From contig CAWFTN010000001.1 of the NCBI GenBank assembly GCA_963818925.1, forward strand, positions 496,001-560,000: a stretch of 64,000 nt of DNA, given 5' to 3'. Positions 24,999 to 33,317 of this stretch are shown here, in pieces. The position numbers and the translations under genes were made by a program. Positions within the stretch are counted from its first letter, which is position 1, and the number at the start of each line of letters is the position of its first letter. The stretch comes from JAMXLG01 sp963818925 (GTDB lineage: Bacteria; Vulcanimicrobiota; Vulcanimicrobiia; Vulcanimicrobiales; Vulcanimicrobiaceae). The notes below the pieces were generated by a model that saw only the letters and a program-made list of their open reading frames with translations, was not told where the DNA came from and did not search any database.

Positions 24999-26576
24999 TT
25001 ATGCGCTCTTCGATTTGATTCCGTAGTCGGCTAGGACTTCGTGTGCGGCGCGGACACCGCTTGCGGCTCCGCCTTCCATGAAGCCTTGGTATTCGACGGA
25101 TGTGTGCTCGCCGGCGAAATGTACGCGGCCTTGACGCACTTGCTCGTAACCGGCGATCGTCGTGCATTGGCCGACGAGCCACGTCGAGTAGCTCGCGAGG
25201 ATGTTCGGGTCGGCTTCCGCGTTGCCGAACGTCGCTTTGCCGTTCCAGTGCCGTGAAACGCCTGGCCAGATATGGTCGAGTTGTGCGAAGAATTTCGTCA
25301 CTTGATCGCGGACGAGCGGCGAACCTTCGACGCGTGAATACGGTTGCGCCGGCGTGCCGATCAGCCCGGCGGTTCCATACGTAAACCGTTCGATGATGCC
25401 GCAGTGCCCGCTTTGGCCGAGCGAAAAGTCGATGGAGTTCTGGAATCCCGTGTCCGTCCAGATCTGTCCGTCGGTCGGTCGCGGCCAAGGGCCGGCCGAG
25501 TACCACGGCTTTCCGTCGAACTGCACGTGCAGCTTGGTGTGAATGCCGTAGCCGAGCTGTTCGATCGCCATCCGCTTGCGCGCATCGAATCCTGCACCGC
25601 TGTAGTCCAAGCCGCGCAATACAATGAATGGGATCGCAACCACGACGCGGTCGTAGTAGAGCTTTTTCACGCCCTGCGGCGTGTTGAAGGTCAATTCGTA
25701 GTCGCCGTTCGCGCGCTTGCGAATCGCGGTTAAGCGGTAGTTGAAGACGACGCTGCCGCGAGGCAACGCGGCAGCCATCGCCATCGGTAATTTCTGGTTT
25801 CCGTTGCGCGTTGTGTAGCGTTGATCGCTGTAGCCGAGGACGTTCATTTCACCACCGCGCATGCCGTACCGCAATTGCTCGCCCAACATGTAGACGAGAT
25901 TCAGCGAACTCTGCTGCGACGTTTCGATCCCGTATTCGTTCGAGAGCGCGTCGTCGATCAGGCGGCCGAGTTGCGACCCGCGGCCGCCGGGGACGTAGCG
26001 GTCGATCCACTGCGCCATACTGGTGCGGTCCAGCTCGCGAGCAAACGGCGTCGCCGAGTCCCACGTCGTTTCCGGGCCGATCTTCGCGAGTTGCTCGCGC
26101 AACGTTTTGAAGACCGGTTCGAAGTCGCGATCCGCTTGGCTCATCGGATAGTAGTGTTTCGTGAAGTACGACGTATCACGCGCGTCGCGCTTAAGCGGCG
26201 CCCACGTATCGATTAGCGGCTGGCCGAACCGCCGCGCAAGCGCGTGCATATTGGAATGTTTTGAGTCGATCATCGCGCCGCACCACTCGGTATGCTGCCC
26301 GTCGGTCCAATACGTCCACTCGGAATGCATCCTTCCGCCGACGCGGTTTGAGGACTCGAACACGGTCGAATCGATACCACCGTCGCGTAAGATCGTCGCG
26401 CATGTGATGCCCGCGATTCCCGCACCGACGATCGCGACTCGTTCGCGCCCCGCCGCGAACGATGATGCCGTACCGAATGCCGGGGCCAGTACGAGCGATG
26501 CAGCGGTGCACAGCGATCCGCGGATAAACGCTGCCCGGCTCGGCAAGAGCGCGCGCAGTGCTTTGGTTCTGGGCAT
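24999..26576 (-). CDS. Exported flavin monoamine oxidase family protein
   Basis: 525-residue FAD amine oxidase. The FAD-binding N-terminal motif is RVAIVGAGIAGITCATILRD followed by VGGRMHSEW, and the C-terminal FAD contact is VHFAGEHTSVEYQGFMEGG. The N-terminus is a signal-like sequence (PSRAAFIRGSLCTAASLVLAPAFG) that resembles a Tat signal but has SRAAF where SRRxF is expected. The start ATG at 26576 shares a base with the TAA of the TonB receptor (TAATG on the minus strand), so translation is coupled to the receptor. The product would oxidise a primary or secondary amine to an aldehyde, ammonia and H2O2 outside the cytoplasm. The substrate is unknown; polyamines or aromatic amines are plausible from the neighbourhood. 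Confidence 0.87.
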   Translation of the reverse strand: MPRTKALRALLPSRAAFIRGSLCTAASLVLAPAFGTASSFAAGRERVAIVGAGIAGITCATILRDGGIDSTVFESSNRVGGRMHSEWTYWTDGQHTEWCGAMIDSKHSNMHALARRFGQPLIDTWAPLKRDARDTSYFTKHYYPMSQADRDFEPVFKTLREQLAKIGPETTWDSATPFARELDRTSMAQWIDRYVPGGRGSQLGRLIDDALSNEYGIETSQQSSLNLVYMLGEQLRYGMRGGEMNVLGYSDQRYTTRNGNQKLPMAMAAALPRGSVVFNYRLTAIRKRANGDYELTFNTPQGVKKLYYDRVVVAIPFIVLRGLDYSGAGFDARKRMAIEQLGYGIHTKLHVQFDGKPWYSAGPWPRPTDGQIWTDTGFQNSIDFSLGQSGHCGIIERFTYGTAGLIGTPAQPYSRVEGSPLVRDQVTKFFAQLDHIWPGVSRHWNGKATFGNAEADPNILASYSTWLVGQCTTIAGYEQVRQGRVHFAGEHTSVEYQGFMEGGAASGVRAAHEVLADYGIKSKSA

Positions 26577-29500
26577 TACAATTTGACGTCTAACTGTAGC
26601 GTTAGCGTAAACGGTTGGATAGCCGACGTGATGCCGACTTGGGTGTTGTTGAACCAGACGGCGTACGGATATGCAAGTTGCACGGGCGGGTTCGTCAGGA
26701 ATGCTCCGGGCTGATTTCCTGGGCCGTTCGGCGCCAATGCGTTCGACGGGAGGCTCGAGTACCAGCACGCCATGTTCGTGTCCCACGCGTAGCCGCGTTG
26801 ATAGCACTTATTGAATACGTTGTTAGCAATGGCGATCAACGAAATGCGTGGGGTGAAATCGTAGCTCGCCTGCAGATTGAGCACGAACTGCGATGGCTCA
26901 CGCAGGTCGCCGAGTGAATCGAATTTCCCAGTATAAGGATCCGGGACGAAGATCGCTGACGGCAGATTGCTTCCCGCTCCGCTCGCAGGGACGACACCAC
27001 AGCTTACGCCCGGCGTTGTCGGGGTCGAACTCGGCAGCGCAGAGCACAATTGCGGGACATAACCTGGAACCGAGAGCGGTGAACCGTAATACGAGCCGGA
27101 GTTCCACGAGAGCGTAGGTGTAATCGCAAGCTTCTTGTGGCGCCAGTTCAAGATGACCGACGCGACGTCGGGCACCGCGTAGCTATTTCCGCTCGCGAAT
27201 GCGCTCGGAATGACGTCGTACGGAACGTACGCGCCCTTGGGGTCCATGAGTGCCTGCGGCGCACTGTTGTAGTATGGGTTCGGAATCGAGAGGCCCGGCG
27301 TGGTAACGCTTGAGAGCGTCGTACCGGCGTTAGCCGCATAGAGTCCGCTGCCGCAGATATGCTGGGCTTCGTTCGCCGCACAGGCTGATGTGTAGGAGTT
27401 ATACTGTTCGATCGAATGGTTCATGACGTCAATGAGATTGAGCCCATTGGAGAGGCTCTGATATCGCGTCTTCGTATTCGTGTACGTGTACGAAAGTTGC
27501 CACGACAGGCCGTCGCGCGCGAAGTCGCCATCCTGCAGTGACAATTCGATACCGTATGAATGAAGCGTGCCGACATTGATTCCCGCGAGGACGCCGCCGA
27601 TCGCGCTGATGGCAAGATACTGCAGTTGATTATTCGTGCTGCGGTAGAACGGCGTGATCTTCGTGGAGAGTCGCGTGCCGGGGAAATGCCGTTCGTACGA
27701 GAGGTCGTAGTTGTCTGACGTATCCGCTCGCACGTTGTGAATCGGCGAGTTATAGCCCAAGGCGATGAACTGCGCAAGAAACGACGGGAGGTCTTGCTGA
27801 AACGTGTTGTATTCTTGGTACGAGGTCGCGGCAGGACGCGCGTAGACGCCTGCAGATGCGCGCCAGACCGTATTCGGATTCGCGAGATACGTCATCGCAA
27901 AACGAGGCTGAAAGACGTTCTGCGAAACGCGCGTACCCGTCGTGTTCACCAGGCCATTGCCCGGCAAGCCCATCCACGTGTACCCGGTCGGACACGTGAC
28001 GACGCCGGTGTTCGGATCCATTGTTCCGACAACGGCATCGACACCGGGCGCCGAGCAATGCTCGTTATTGAACGCGTTGAACCAAAATTGCCGTGCCGGA
28101 TAGCTCGATTCGAGGTCTTGGAGCGCATAGCTGAAGTGATCGAAGCGGGCACCGATGTTAAACGTCAACTTTTCGTTGGGCCGGTAGTTGTCGGTCAAGG
28201 CAAACGACGTGAAGAACGGCTGCACGTTGTCGACTTGCGCGTTCTGTCCGTTTTCCGTCATCAGCCAATGTGCGCCCGCAGCCGCGGCGGGGGAGCCGGG
28301 ACAGCTTCCTCCGGCAACACAATCGCCGGGGGCGAGACCCGCCTGCGTTCCGATATTGTTGAGGTCGTAGCACGACGTGTACGTTCCGGCCGTGAAATCG
28401 AAGCAATGGCCGCGGGCGTCGGTATAGTTTGATGCGACGTTGCCGAATTGACCGGTGTTTTCGAAGAACCAATGCGGGTTCGTCGAGAGAACGGTGTCGA
28501 AGGTTGCGTTATAGGTTTGCAGCTTCTGGGTTTGATAGCTCATCTGCGCGGTGAGCAGATGCTGGCTCGATAAATTGTTCGAGTAGATGAGACTTCCACC
28601 GCCGATATGGCCGACGACTTCGTAGTCGGCAAGCGTCGCGCCGTAGAGCTGAAACGCACTGTTCGGGCCATTAAGGAACCAGTTGGTATACTCGTAGTAC
28701 GCGATTGCGCGCAAGTACGAGTTCTCATTGAAGTTCTTCTGGTACTGGAGTTTCTCAATTGAATAGTTGTTGACTCCGCCGTCGCGCTGGTTCGTCCCGA
28801 GGAAATCGTTGAACGGCCGCGTCGTCGGACTGCTGGGGAAATACGCGTTGATTAAATCGTTCTGATTCGGCGCTTGGAAGAGCGGGCCGGAGTAGTATCC
28901 GCCGCCGGCCGCGACACTCGCATCCAGATAAAACGGCTGCGCGTCACCATTGAAACAGCTGTAACTCGTCGTTCCGCCCTGGTTGCATGCTAGGCCTAAT
29001 TCGAAGGGCGAGGTCGTGTATTGCGTCGCGATGTTGCCCGTAACGTACAGCGCTTGGAGATCGTCGCGCCCCTCGTCGTGGCGGTGCTTGATGCCAATGT
29101 GGAAGTTCATCACGTTTTCGCGATCTTGCTGGTCAGCTTCAACATAAGCCGGCCCTTGACTGGTCTGAAATCCGTAGCCTTGATTCGTCGACGCGCACGT
29201 CTGCCCGGGCGCGATAGTGAGTGGCGTTCCGGCAACGCTGCACGATCCGTCGAGAATGTTGTAGTTCGTATTCGATGTCGGAACTTGCAACGGATAAAAA
29301 TACAACGGATTCGATACGCCGTTGTACTGATCGCCGTACCGGAAGCTTTGATCCGCTCCCGCGAGCCCGACGTAATAGGAGAACGTGCGGTCAGGGGAAG
29401 CACCGCCGGCTTCGACGAGCGCTTTGTGATAGAACGCCGGTGTGCCCACAGCAAGTGATGCGTTACCGTAACCCGGATAGGTTCCGGTCTTGATGACCTG

Positions 29501-30217
29501 ATTGATGTAGCCGGCGAGACCGGGCGAGTCCGACGTCGCGGGTGTACCGCCGGTGTAGACTTGCACTTCTTGTTGACCGAGAACCGATAATGTCGTGATC
29601 GGCGCGCCGTCGGATTGGCGCAATACCGGAAGTCCGTCGAATTCGTAGCCGACTTGATCGTAATCGCCGCCGCGAATGAAGACGCTTTGATACCAACCCT
29701 GCTGTCCGGTCGGAATACTTACGCCCGGCACGCTTGCGATCGCGCTATAGGCTTGATCGAGACTTCCCGAACCGCCGAGCGCTTTTGCCGCGGCTTGCTG
29801 CGCAGGATTCACCGAATAGACGTCGCTCGTCGTACCGGCGCGCACCAGACCGCCGGCTGTCGAGCGCGTCACCGCGATAGTCTTCAATGATTTGTCGAGC
29901 GCAAAATTGAGTACGCTCGATTGATCCGCGAGGATCGTGAGACCGGGTTGCGACTGCGAGTCGTATCCGTCTTTGCTCGCCGTAACGGTGTACGTATCCG
30001 GCTGCAACGACAGGAAGACGTACGAACCGTTCGCGTCGGTCGTCGCGGTGCGCGTTCCGATCCCGCCCGTCACTTGCACGCGCACGCCGGCGAGCGGAGC
30101 GCTGCCTTGCGCATCGGTGATCCGTCCCTTGAGATTCCCCGTGGTGCCGGCAACGGCCGGGACGACAATGGCGGACATGAGCGCGGCCATCAGGCCGGTG
30201 ACGAACCATCGTTTCAC
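26576..30217 (-). CDS. TonB-dependent outer-membrane receptor with CarboxypepD-like N-terminal domain
   Basis: 1213-residue outer-membrane transporter. Signal peptide (WFVTGLMAALMSAIVVPAVAG), then a carboxypeptidase-regulatory-like Ig fold (about 25-110; LKGRITDAQGSAPLAGVRVQ, GSYVFLSLQPDTYTVTASKDGY), a plug domain (about 145-250; SVFIRGGDYDQVGYEFDGLPV) and a very long beta barrel rich in Tyr/Asn that ends in a typical amphipathic strand (FTLTLQLDVKL). It uses GTG at 30217 with GAGG seven bases upstream. No TonB box is obvious between signal peptide and plug. Translational coupling to an amine oxidase suggests an amine-bearing or aromatic ligand, which is inference. Confidence 0.9.
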   Translation of the reverse strand: MKRWFVTGLMAALMSAIVVPAVAGTTGNLKGRITDAQGSAPLAGVRVQVTGGIGTRTATTDANGSYVFLSLQPDTYTVTASKDGYDSQSQPGLTILADQSSVLNFALDKSLKTIAVTRSTAGGLVRAGTTSDVYSVNPAQQAAAKALGGSGSLDQAYSAIASVPGVSIPTGQQGWYQSVFIRGGDYDQVGYEFDGLPVLRQSDGAPITTLSVLGQQEVQVYTGGTPATSDSPGLAGYINQVIKTGTYPGYGNASLAVGTPAFYHKALVEAGGASPDRTFSYYVGLAGADQSFRYGDQYNGVSNPLYFYPLQVPTSNTNYNILDGSCSVAGTPLTIAPGQTCASTNQGYGFQTSQGPAYVEADQQDRENVMNFHIGIKHRHDEGRDDLQALYVTGNIATQYTTSPFELGLACNQGGTTSYSCFNGDAQPFYLDASVAAGGGYYSGPLFQAPNQNDLINAYFPSSPTTRPFNDFLGTNQRDGGVNNYSIEKLQYQKNFNENSYLRAIAYYEYTNWFLNGPNSAFQLYGATLADYEVVGHIGGGSLIYSNNLSSQHLLTAQMSYQTQKLQTYNATFDTVLSTNPHWFFENTGQFGNVASNYTDARGHCFDFTAGTYTSCYDLNNIGTQAGLAPGDCVAGGSCPGSPAAAAGAHWLMTENGQNAQVDNVQPFFTSFALTDNYRPNEKLTFNIGARFDHFSYALQDLESSYPARQFWFNAFNNEHCSAPGVDAVVGTMDPNTGVVTCPTGYTWMGLPGNGLVNTTGTRVSQNVFQPRFAMTYLANPNTVWRASAGVYARPAATSYQEYNTFQQDLPSFLAQFIALGYNSPIHNVRADTSDNYDLSYERHFPGTRLSTKITPFYRSTNNQLQYLAISAIGGVLAGINVGTLHSYGIELSLQDGDFARDGLSWQLSYTYTNTKTRYQSLSNGLNLIDVMNHSIEQYNSYTSACAANEAQHICGSGLYAANAGTTLSSVTTPGLSIPNPYYNSAPQALMDPKGAYVPYDVIPSAFASGNSYAVPDVASVILNWRHKKLAITPTLSWNSGSYYGSPLSVPGYVPQLCSALPSSTPTTPGVSCGVVPASGAGSNLPSAIFVPDPYTGKFDSLGDLREPSQFVLNLQASYDFTPRISLIAIANNVFNKCYQRGYAWDTNMACWYSSLPSNALAPNGPGNQPGAFLTNPPVQLAYPYAVWFNNTQVGITSAIQPFTLTLQLDVKL

Positions 30218-30280
30218 ACGTAATCCTCACTCGGTTCGATGCATTACGGCGTTCATACGCCCTTTAAAAGAGCGTGCCTA

Positions 30281-30326
30281 TGGATGTTTATATAAAGAAG
30301 GCCTCGGAAACTGTGGTGAACATCCA
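30281..30326. promoter_or_regulatory. Inverted repeat around an AT-rich promoter-like segment upstream of the TonB receptor
   Basis: TGGATGTT at 30281-30288 and its exact complement AACATCCA at 30319-30326 form an 8-bp inverted repeat with a 30-base spacer. Just inside the left arm lies TATATAAA, the most AT-rich stretch nearby and a candidate -10 for the minus-strand receptor operon, whose start codon is about 65 bases further on. A regulator binding the two arms could control the operon. The regulator is not known; the PucR gene ends next to the right arm. Confidence 0.4.
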
Positions 30327-30331
30327 AATCC

Positions 30332-31936
30332 CTACCAGTCGCGCTGCTCGACGTCGAGGAGCCGCGCCGCCAACTGCACGCGGAATTGCACGTCGGAATC
30401 GGCCAGATCGAGGCCGAGTGCCTCACTAACGCGTTCGAGCCGGTAGCGCAGGGTATTGGGGTGAATCGCGAGGGCGTCGGCTGCGGCGCGAAAGCGGAAT
30501 CCGTGACGCGCGAGCGTCAGCAGCGCCGACGCCAATTCGCGCCCGTTTTTCTTCGAGCGAAGCGGAGCGAAAAAGTCGTTCAGAAACGTCTCGCGCGCCG
30601 ACACGTCACCGGTAATTACCCGCGGCACCAGCAGATCGTCATAGGTTGCGATGCGCGGGCGATCGCGATAGCCGAGCAGCGAGAGCGCCTCGTGGTAGCT
30701 CGTGCGCGCGCCCTCGACGCCCGCGTGCTCTCGCCCAATGACGAGCGAGAGTCCCGGTTCGTCGAGCTGCGCCGCGATACGTGCGACTTCGAGGTCCGGG
30801 GCGATCAAAAACGGTACGCGGTTCAGTGTCGCCGTGACGAGTTGCGGTTGACCGGCGCTCTTTAGCAATTCACGCAGCGCTGCAGCAATGCGGTCGCGCC
30901 GTTCCAGACCTTTGCGGTCGAGGGGAAGCGGTTCGTCGACGGCGACGATGCCGACGCGATAGCGCGCCTCGGCGTTGAAGCCGAGCAGCCGCACGCGTTC
31001 GTCCGCGCTCGGTACTGCGCCCGGCTCCGCCTCGAGGAGCGACAGAAACGATGCATAGCCGAGGCGCGCTTCGGTCGACGTAATTTCGCGTTTGTGTGCG
31101 ATGTGAATTGCAGCGATCAGCGCTGCATGTTCGGCTGCGCGATGATCGAGTTCGTTGAGCGGCGACGTCCCTTCGATGATCCATACGACGCCCGCGAGTT
31201 CGTTGGCGATGCGTATCGGACAGACGACGCGCGCGCTCATTCCCTTCTCGGGCATCGCGGCAATGCGCAGCGGCTTCTCCGCCGCGCGAATGCGGCGGTT
31301 CAGCGCCGAGCGCTCCATGGCACCCACGACGTCGAGCGGACTGCGGCCGTCTTCAAGTGTACGGCGGCGCACTTCGTCCATCTCTTCGCGATACGACGCG
31401 GCCGCAAGCAGATTCCCCGACGGGTCCTCAAACGTCACGGAGCGTTCGATCAATCGCGAAAGCTCGTGCGCAAGATCGTCGAGCGTCGCATCGCGCGCGG
31501 CAATGCGCGTGAGCGCGCGGTGGATGTGATCGGAGCGTTCGATCGTCGCGTAGGGCTCGTGCATGACGGCGCGATGCAACTCTTCCGTCAGTTGCGCGAA
31601 CGGAACTTCGAACGGGATCTCGATGAGCGGAAGACGCGAAATCTCCGCCTGTTCGCGCGCCGCGTCCGAAAAGTGCTCGACGAACTTCGGCACGGCCATC
31701 ATCACGCCGGCAATTTCACGCGCGGCGAGTTCGGCGATTTGCCGGCGCTGTTGCACCTCGTCTTTCGGCCAGCTGAACCCGGTCGTCAGCAGCAAGAAGC
31801 CGCGCTTGACCCACGGTAGCGGATCGGGCAAATCGACGACGTGCGACCAGGCGACCTCACGATCGGTAGCGTCTTCGGCTGCAACGACCGAGGCGCCGGT
31901 AAAGGAAGGCAGGGCAAGCACGTCGGCGAGTTTCAA
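30332..31936 (-). CDS. PucR-family transcriptional regulator
   Basis: 534-residue regulator: N-terminal PucR ligand domain (KLADVLALPSFTGASVVA, GFLLLTTGFSWP, ISRLPLIEIPFEVPF), a central GAF-like/GGDEF-derived region, and a C-terminal PucR helix-turn-helix (RFRAAADALAIHPNTLRYRL). The start is TTG at 31936, six bases after a strong AAGGAG site (31943-31948 on the minus strand), and it gives the canonical N-terminus. PucR proteins activate purine, polyamine or amine catabolism genes in response to intermediates. Divergent transcription from gabT-patA, with 94 bases between, makes that operon the likely target; the TonB receptor operon downstream could be another. Confidence 0.9.
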   Translation of the reverse strand: MKLADVLALPSFTGASVVAAEDATDREVAWSHVVDLPDPLPWVKRGFLLLTTGFSWPKDEVQQRRQIAELAAREIAGVMMAVPKFVEHFSDAAREQAEISRLPLIEIPFEVPFAQLTEELHRAVMHEPYATIERSDHIHRALTRIAARDATLDDLAHELSRLIERSVTFEDPSGNLLAAASYREEMDEVRRRTLEDGRSPLDVVGAMERSALNRRIRAAEKPLRIAAMPEKGMSARVVCPIRIANELAGVVWIIEGTSPLNELDHRAAEHAALIAAIHIAHKREITSTEARLGYASFLSLLEAEPGAVPSADERVRLLGFNAEARYRVGIVAVDEPLPLDRKGLERRDRIAAALRELLKSAGQPQLVTATLNRVPFLIAPDLEVARIAAQLDEPGLSLVIGREHAGVEGARTSYHEALSLLGYRDRPRIATYDDLLVPRVITGDVSARETFLNDFFAPLRSKKNGRELASALLTLARHGFRFRAAADALAIHPNTLRYRLERVSEALGLDLADSDVQFRVQLAARLLDVEQRDW

Positions 31937-31967
31937 ACCGCACTCCTTGGTGTCCGGGCACGAAGAA

Positions 31968-31987
31968 TCGACCCAAAATTGGTTCGA
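31968..31987. promoter_or_regulatory. Candidate operator between the PucR gene and gabT
   Basis: The 20-base segment TCGACCCAAAATTGGTTCGA is an imperfect palindrome (TCGA-CC on the left, GGTTCGA on the right) centred on CAAAATT, in the middle of the 94-bp divergent region. Its position about 45-60 bases upstream of gabT suits an activator site for the adjacent PucR protein. The gabT -10-like TAGGCT is at 32019-32024. This is pattern recognition only. Confidence 0.35.
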
Positions 31988-32030
31988 CGGCACGTAGAGG
32001 GGCAGCCTGGCGGTACCGTAGGCTAGGCCT

Positions 32031-33305
32031 ATGCAGGCCCTACGCTCCGCGTCGGCCGAGATCGCGCGCCGCCGCTCGCAGAGCGTGCCGCGTGGCGTCG
32101 GCTGCGTCCATCCCATCTCTATCGTTCGCGCCGAGGGTGCCCGCGTGTGGGACGCGGACGGTCGCGAGTACATCGACTTCGTCGGTGGAATCGGCGTGCT
32201 GAACGCCGGACATGCGAACCCGGCAATCGTCGAGCGCGTGAGCGATCAGGCGGAGCGTTTCACCCACCTCTGTTTTCAAGTGACGTCGTACGAACCGTAC
32301 GTCGAACTCGCCGAAAAGCTCAATGCGCTCGCGCCGGGAACGACGCCGAAGAAGACGCTGTTGCTCACGACCGGGTCGGAAGCAACGGAGAACGCGGTGA
32401 AGATCGCACGCGCGTACACCGGGCGCCCCGGCGTCATCGCGTTTCAGCACGGATATCACGGCCGCACGCTGCTGGCATTGTCGATGACGGGCAAGAACGC
32501 GCCGTACAAACAGAATTTCGGTCCGTTCTGCAGTGAAATCGCCCACGTGCCGTATCCGCACGCAGCGAACGGCTGGACGCCGGAACGCGTGATCGAGGCA
32601 CTCGAGGAGACGTTCGAAAGCACACTGGCGCCGGAACGCGTTGCATGCATCATCATCGAACCGGTGCTCGGCGAAGGCGGATTCGTTGCCGCCGCACCCG
32701 AGTTTCTACGCGGCTTGCGCGAGATTTGCACGGAGTACGGCATCGTGCTCGTGTGTGACGAGATTCAAAGCGGATTCGGACGAACCGGACGCTATTTCGC
32801 GATCGAACATGCTGAAATCGAGGCGGATATCATTACCGTTGCAAAGTCGCTTGCCGGCGGAATGCCGCTCGCCGCGGTGATCGGCAAAGCCGAGATCATG
32901 GATGCGCCCGCACCGGGTGGTCTCGGCGGAACATATGCGGGTAATCCGGTCGCATGCGCGGCCGCACTCGCAACGCTCGATCTGATGGACGACGCGTTTC
33001 TCGCGCGAGCGAACGCGATCGGTGCGCGCGTTCGCGTGACGTTCGAAGATGCAGCTCGGCGTTTTCCGCGTGAGGTGTTCGAGGTGCGCGGAATCGGGGC
33101 GATGATCGGCATCGAATTTCGTGAAACCGGCGGCGCCCTCGTTGCGCGTATCGTGGAGCAGGCCCGCGAACGAGGCGTGTTGTTGATGCCTGCGGGAGGG
33201 GGAAACGTGATTCGCACGCTGGTCCCACTCGTTATCGACGATGAGACGCTGGATCAGGCGCTGAGTAAAATCAGCGATGCCTTTGACACCGTCTTATCAC
33301 AATGA
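32031..33305 (+). CDS. gabT: 4-aminobutyrate aminotransferase
   Basis: 424-residue class III PLP transaminase converting GABA and 2-oxoglutarate to succinate semialdehyde and glutamate. The PLP lysine is Lys272 in ITVAKSLAGGMPLAAVIG; other family blocks are FTHLCFQVTSYEPYVELAEKL, LLTTGSEATENAVKIAR, GYHGRTLLALSMTG and LVCDEIQSGFGRTG, which are the GabT pattern rather than ArgD or PatA. It starts at ATG 32031 with no Shine-Dalgarno; TAGGCT at 32019-32024 would put the transcript start on the ATG itself. It is first in the gabT-patA-aldehyde dehydrogenase-MFS operon, consistent with putrescine-to-succinate catabolism. Confidence 0.93.
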   Translation: MQALRSASAEIARRRSQSVPRGVGCVHPISIVRAEGARVWDADGREYIDFVGGIGVLNAGHANPAIVERVSDQAERFTHLCFQVTSYEPYVELAEKLNALAPGTTPKKTLLLTTGSEATENAVKIARAYTGRPGVIAFQHGYHGRTLLALSMTGKNAPYKQNFGPFCSEIAHVPYPHAANGWTPERVIEALEETFESTLAPERVACIIIEPVLGEGGFVAAAPEFLRGLREICTEYGIVLVCDEIQSGFGRTGRYFAIEHAEIEADIITVAKSLAGGMPLAAVIGKAEIMDAPAPGGLGGTYAGNPVACAAALATLDLMDDAFLARANAIGARVRVTFEDAARRFPREVFEVRGIGAMIGIEFRETGGALVARIVEQARERGVLLMPAGGGNVIRTLVPLVIDDETLDQALSKISDAFDTVLSQ

Positions 33306-33317
33306 GGGAGCAGCAAA

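Noticed and set aside
24868..25506. Extension of the PEP-mutase-family gene to 486 residues
   Set aside because: The extra N-terminal part is Arg-rich, crosses the intergenic repeat and is antisense to the amine oxidase; ATG 24867 fits the family.
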